Origin: Cymbomonas tetramitiformis
Lineage: Eukaryota > Chlorophyta > Pyramimonadophyceae > Pyramimonadales > Pyramimonadaceae
DNA: 64,000 nt
Assembly (NCBI GenBank): GCA_001247695.2
Contig: LGRX02027115.1
Coordinates: 1-64,000 of the forward strand
Direction: 5' to 3'
Under the pieces are notes generated by a model. The model was given only the letters and a program-made list of their open reading frames with translations, was not told where the DNA came from and ran no database searches. The first letter of the stretch is position 1. Each line of letters opens with the position of its first letter. Below, one piece after another: positions 38,101 to 41,100 of this stretch. A program made the translations under genes and the position numbers.

Positions 38101-41100
38101 GGAATGCTGGATTCGATCGTGAACGTCGCGGCACCTTGCAAGGTATATACACCAGTGGAGAAGCCGCACATTCGAAGATCACAGGAGTCCGTGCCACACA
38201 CATTAGCATGCTGGAAGGTCCAAGAAAGATTCAACGGCCCGGCGAGCGTAACGATCGTAGCGCTCTGCAACGCTGCGGATGTCGTTGCAGTCATACAGGT
38301 CAGCTCGGGTGTTCCCTGCAAATGCTCAAGGCATAAAGGTCATCTTGGTCAACCTTCGCATGCCTCCTAATCAATGCCCAACACACGAGTGACAGCCGGA
38401 CGCATCGTATGAGCATTGGCATAATGGAAGCTCACACTATATATGGTCGGCCGTCTTTCGATATCCTCCGACATGCTTGCATCAGCTCCGCATCATTCTC
38501 CAAAAGGACATGAGCGGGCCCGCGTGTAGGCATGCATCCCAACAAGGCAGTGCGTGCTATCTCCGGAGGCTTTGGGGTGTTGAGAGATTTGGTGATACAA
38601 AGTTCCAGTGAAACAGGCGTTGAGCGACGGGTAACACACAGAGTATGCAGATGACAGAGAGCACCCAGGTGGCACACGGAGTGTGCAGATCACAGAGAGT
38701 GCCCAGGTGCCTAACAGAGTATGCAGATGACAGAGATTGCTCAGGTGCCACAGGGGGCATGGTGTGCTGACCGACTTGCAATGCATAGCACACGGATCCC
38801 AAAAAAAAGCTAGCGTGTTAAGACATTAATCCATTGCGGCGGCTTAACTCTGGCATGAGGCCGCGGCCACCCAGCTCCTTATTTAAGACATTAATCCAGT
38901 GCGGCGGCTTAATTCTGACACGAAGCCGCGGCCACCCAGCTCCTTATTTAAGACATTAATCCATTGCGGCGGCTTAATGTTGACACGAAGCCGCGGCCAC
39001 CCAGCTCCTTATTTAAGACATTAATCCAGTGCGGCGGCTTAATTCTGACACGAAGTCAGCTGTCCAGCTCCTTATGATATTTAAGACATTAATCCATTGC
39101 GGCGGCTTAATTCTTGACACGAAGCCGCGCCACCCAGCTCCTTATTTAAGACATTAATCCAGTGCGGCGGCTTACCCTGACACGGCCGCGGCCACCCAGC
39201 CTCATTTAAGACATTAACTATGCGGCGGCTTAATTCCTGACACGACCCAGCTCCTTATTTAAGACATTAATCCATTGCGGCGGCTTAATTCTGGCACGAA
39301 GCCGCGGCCACCCAGCTCCATATTTAAGACATTAATCCATTGCGGCGGCTTAATCCTGACACAAAACTGAGGCCACCCTCGTTGTTTACTGGCCGGAACA
39401 ACGATGATCCCACCACCTTGTTGTAAAAGCAAGATTCAAATACAGAAACCGAAGATATCAAAATGCACAGGCAAGGGACATGCTAGCAAGAAGGATGTGC
39501 AGGCTCGTTGTGTGTAACTTGCCTGATAGTACAGGAATGTGGAGCCACTGCCATTTGCGGTGATCATTACCGTCGGCGGTGGTGGAGAAGGGTGGTGGAG
39601 AAGGGGGTGGTGGAAGGGGAGGAGGAGGCGGGACGGTGGGGAAGAGAATAGTCGGGGCAGTTGTGGGTGGCATTGTTGGTGACAGTGTAGTCGGGGAAGC
39701 AGTAGGAGCTGCGGAAGGGCTCTGCGTTGGTGGCACTGAGGGGGAGCTCGTGGAAGGAGCCAAGGTGGTTGGCATATTGGTTGTTGGCGACAGAGTGGGT
39801 GAGTTGGTAGAAGGAGATACTGTGGGTTGGACAGTCGGAGTTTGTGAGGTGGGTGCCTGCGTGGTGGGAGTCGTAGTAGGGGTGGAGGAACTTGGGCTGC
39901 TGGTGGGCATTGCGGATGTGGGAGAGGCCGTGGTTGGGCTTTCTGTGGGCAACGCCGTACTTGGCGGGGCGGTGGGGACAGCTGTGGAAGGCGAGGATGT
40001 GGGTGAGGTTGTCGTTGGAGATGCAGAAGGGGTTAAGGTTGTCGGAGAGGTGGTTGGAGCGGTTGGATAACTTGTTGTGGGGGGCGCGGTACTGGGCGGA
40101 GCGGTTGGATGGCGTGTAATTGTGGGGGTTGCAGTCATAGTGGGAGTGGATGTCTCTGTCCACAGAAAGCGATTTGATTATGGCAACGTTGCAAATCAAT
40201 ACCAGTTAAACTGGGTTTGACAAATTTACAAAGAGGGCAGGCAAGCTAGTAGTAAACACAAGTGAGCACTAAAAGCGATCCTCGGAAAGAAATCCTCACC
40301 TCGGGGACAAACAGAAAGATAACCGAGATCGCCCACGAAGTGCCATCCCCAAGAGTCTCCGAACCACCCTCCATCTTGGCTGTATATGTCGCCTGAAATG
40401 GCAATGGCCTGAGAACCGGTGCGTATCTGAACGCCACTGACCTCGGCTCTGAGCTCGCACCATCGCTCCCCTGCAGACCCTGCAGACCATCTCCCAGGCA
40501 CATAAGGCAGCTGAGCAAGGTGGGGAAGACAACTGTTCGGGCTGGCGCTGGACGGGTGGTATGCTCACCTTGTTGGAATCCACACGTTAGCTGGAACCAC
40601 AACAATGTCCCCGTTTGTATCGTAGTTTGGTAGCCAAAATTGTGAGAGATAAAATGCGTCGAGTTTCCCATTCGCAGTGTCATGTACTGGTCGGAGGTGC
40701 CAGATCCAAGCGACAACCCTTTTGTATCGCCCGTTACGGGATTTCTCGTGAACAGCACAGGTAGCAATGAGTTCGGATACTCCGCTGAGGTAGGGGTTGC
40801 AGAGGCAGTCAAGGTAAACTCGGCATTCAGCCTATCCAAGAAAGAGTTGTGCTGATATTCTAGTCTGGAACTCGACGTGTTCAAATCACTCACCGCTCCC
40901 TGGCTCCAGCAGACTGCACACAAGTCGAAGCAAGTCACTCAACCCTCCCAACACTGCACTCAAAGTTGTAACAACGCACTCGAACTCACCAAATTCTGGT
41001 CGATACAGCCTGGGACCGATATTAAGGATGGCAGTTTCAAGCAAGGAGAGAAATCGATAGGATTTGTATATGTGAAATATGCCGCAAGTAGCCCTGTGGC

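Noticed and set aside
39579..40119. Plus-strand Val/Gly-rich frame
   Set aside because: Antisense shadow of the PTS-rich exon 5; both are open because of the PTSP codon pattern.
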